DNA of 7,156 bases, from positions 1 through 7,156 of the forward strand of contig CAMGPO010000062.1 of NCBI GenBank assembly GCA_946060825.1, in the 5' to 3' direction. Under the pieces are notes generated by a model. That model was not told where the DNA came from. It made no database searches and saw nothing but the letters and a program-made list of their open reading frames with translations. This DNA comes from an uncultured Clostridia bacterium. Lineage in GTDB: Bacteria; Bacillota; Clostridia; Oscillospirales; Oscillospiraceae. Positions 6,460 to 7,156 of this stretch are shown in pieces (positions within the stretch are counted from its first letter, which is position 1; each line of letters opens with the position of its first letter). Position numbers and translations under genes: made by a program.

Positions 6460-7156
6460 ATCGGGCCTCCGGCGGCTTGATGGGGAAGAAGGACTCCACC
6501 GGGAACTCCACCTGGTTGAACACTTCGCCGGGATCCGCGTCCTCGGAGGACGCCATGCTGTCGGTGAACTCCTTGGTGGGGATGCTGTACTCAAAGGCGG
6601 GGAGCAGCAGCTGGGTACGGCGCTGCATCCGGATGACGGAGAACTGGCCCAGGGTGACATAAAGGCGCTTGGTCTCGCCGCTGAGCACCAGCTCGCCGTC
6701 AAAGCAGCTGAAAATCCCCTCGGGCAGATCGGAGAGGGCGGTGTCGCAGCGGCAGCAGCTGCAGGAGTCGACGATCTTGGCTGCCAGAATCATCGGATCC
6801 ACGGCCTCCAGGACAGCCTCCGGCTTGGTGCGGTCGTTCTGGGCGCAGCCGTCGACGCAACCGGGAACGCTGTCGCTGGTGAAGACCTTCGCACCCTCCT
6901 CGCCACCGTAGAGCACGACCCGCTTGGAAAAGACGGCGAGACCGAAGATCGGTACCGGCCGGGAGCTGCCCATCAGGGCGTCGGCCAGAATGCGATAATA
7001 GTATGTAAGGTCGACGCTGTAGTGGCCGCGGTGGAAGGGGACGGACGCCACTTCCAGACCCACATGGAGCAGCTCGGCATAGCGGGCGCGGGCACCGGCA
7101 GCCCGGTCGAGGGCGCACTGAGAGTCCTTGGTCAGGTACACGCGGAGATCCTCGAT
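6458..7156 (-). CDS. Unrecognised cysteine-rich protein, C-terminal part (5' end outside window)
   Basis: The minus-strand frame is open from the right edge (reading IEDLRVYLTKDSQ) to a TAA at 6458-6460, at least 232 residues. A GTG at 7141 is possible, but the frame continues upstream with sensible codons and no SD is visible before it, so the real start is probably outside. I do not recognise the family. Counting from the valine encoded by that GTG, cysteines are grouped as CVDGC (95-99) and CSCCRC (127-132), with others at 9 and 146, suggesting metal binding or disulfides. Strand-rich stretches flank them: YSVDLTYYYRI (41-51), IFGLAVFSKRVVLYGG (65-80) and LYVTLGQFSVIRMQRR (160-175). The tail is acidic then proline-rich (FFPIKPPEAR). 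There is no membrane segment. Codon use is GC-rich and ordinary for the window, arguing for a resident gene. Confidence 0.8.
   Translation of the reverse strand: MEDLRVYLTKDSQCALDRAAGARARYAELLHVGLEVASVPFHRGHYSVDLTYYYRILADALMGSSRPVPIFGLAVFSKRVVLYGGEEGAKVFTSDSVPGCVDGCAQNDRTKPEAVLEAVDPMILAAKIVDSCSCCRCDTALSDLPEGIFSCFDGELVLSGETKRLYVTLGQFSVIRMQRRTQLLLPAFEYSIPTKEFTDSMASSEDADPGEVFNQVEFPVESFFPIKPPEAR

Overview
The window looks like a chromosomal segment from a GC-rich member of the Clostridia, most likely an Oscillospirales-type gut anaerobe (Oscillibacter, Flavonifractor or a relative). The basis is the Firmicutes-style EF-Tu, full-length RecD2 and MreB, the strong AGGAGG-type ribosome binding sites, the TTGACA/TATAAT-type promoters and the high GC of most genes. 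The genus is an inference from gene style, not from a search. No mobile element, CRISPR array, rRNA or tRNA was seen.

Layout on the plus strand. (1) The 3' part of tuf (EF-Tu domains II and III) runs in from the left edge and ends at a strong hairpin terminator (641-670). (2) A promoter whose -35 box shares bases with the terminator T-run starts a single gene for an unrecognised three-helix membrane protein (726-1439), which is poorer in GC than its surroundings. (3) A second promoter candidate and a leader that could fold over its own ribosome binding site precede a tightly packed run: a small one-helix membrane protein (1542-1886), recD2 (1870-4080, overlapping by 17 bases), a comF-family gene (4077-4724, ATGA overlap) and a MreB-family gene (4729-5760, four bases after the comF stop). 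The spacing implies one operon joining a DNA helicase, a ComF-type phosphoribosyltransferase-like protein and a cytoskeletal actin homologue. (4) After an intergenic hairpin (5767-5800) comes an Sfp-type 4'-phosphopantetheinyl transferase (5816-6442), whose last codons and stop codon lie inside a perfect 13-bp inverted repeat.

On the minus strand, converging on that inverted repeat, is the 3' part of an unrecognised cysteine-rich protein (6458-7156) that continues beyond the right edge.

Most of the window is ordinary core genome. The parts worth a second look are the unrecognised membrane protein with its compact terminator/promoter junction, the possible SD-masking leader, a perfect extended -10 element buried in recD2 that could give comF-mreB their own transcript, and the cysteine-rich convergent gene. 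I see no clear sign of a new defence or mobile system.
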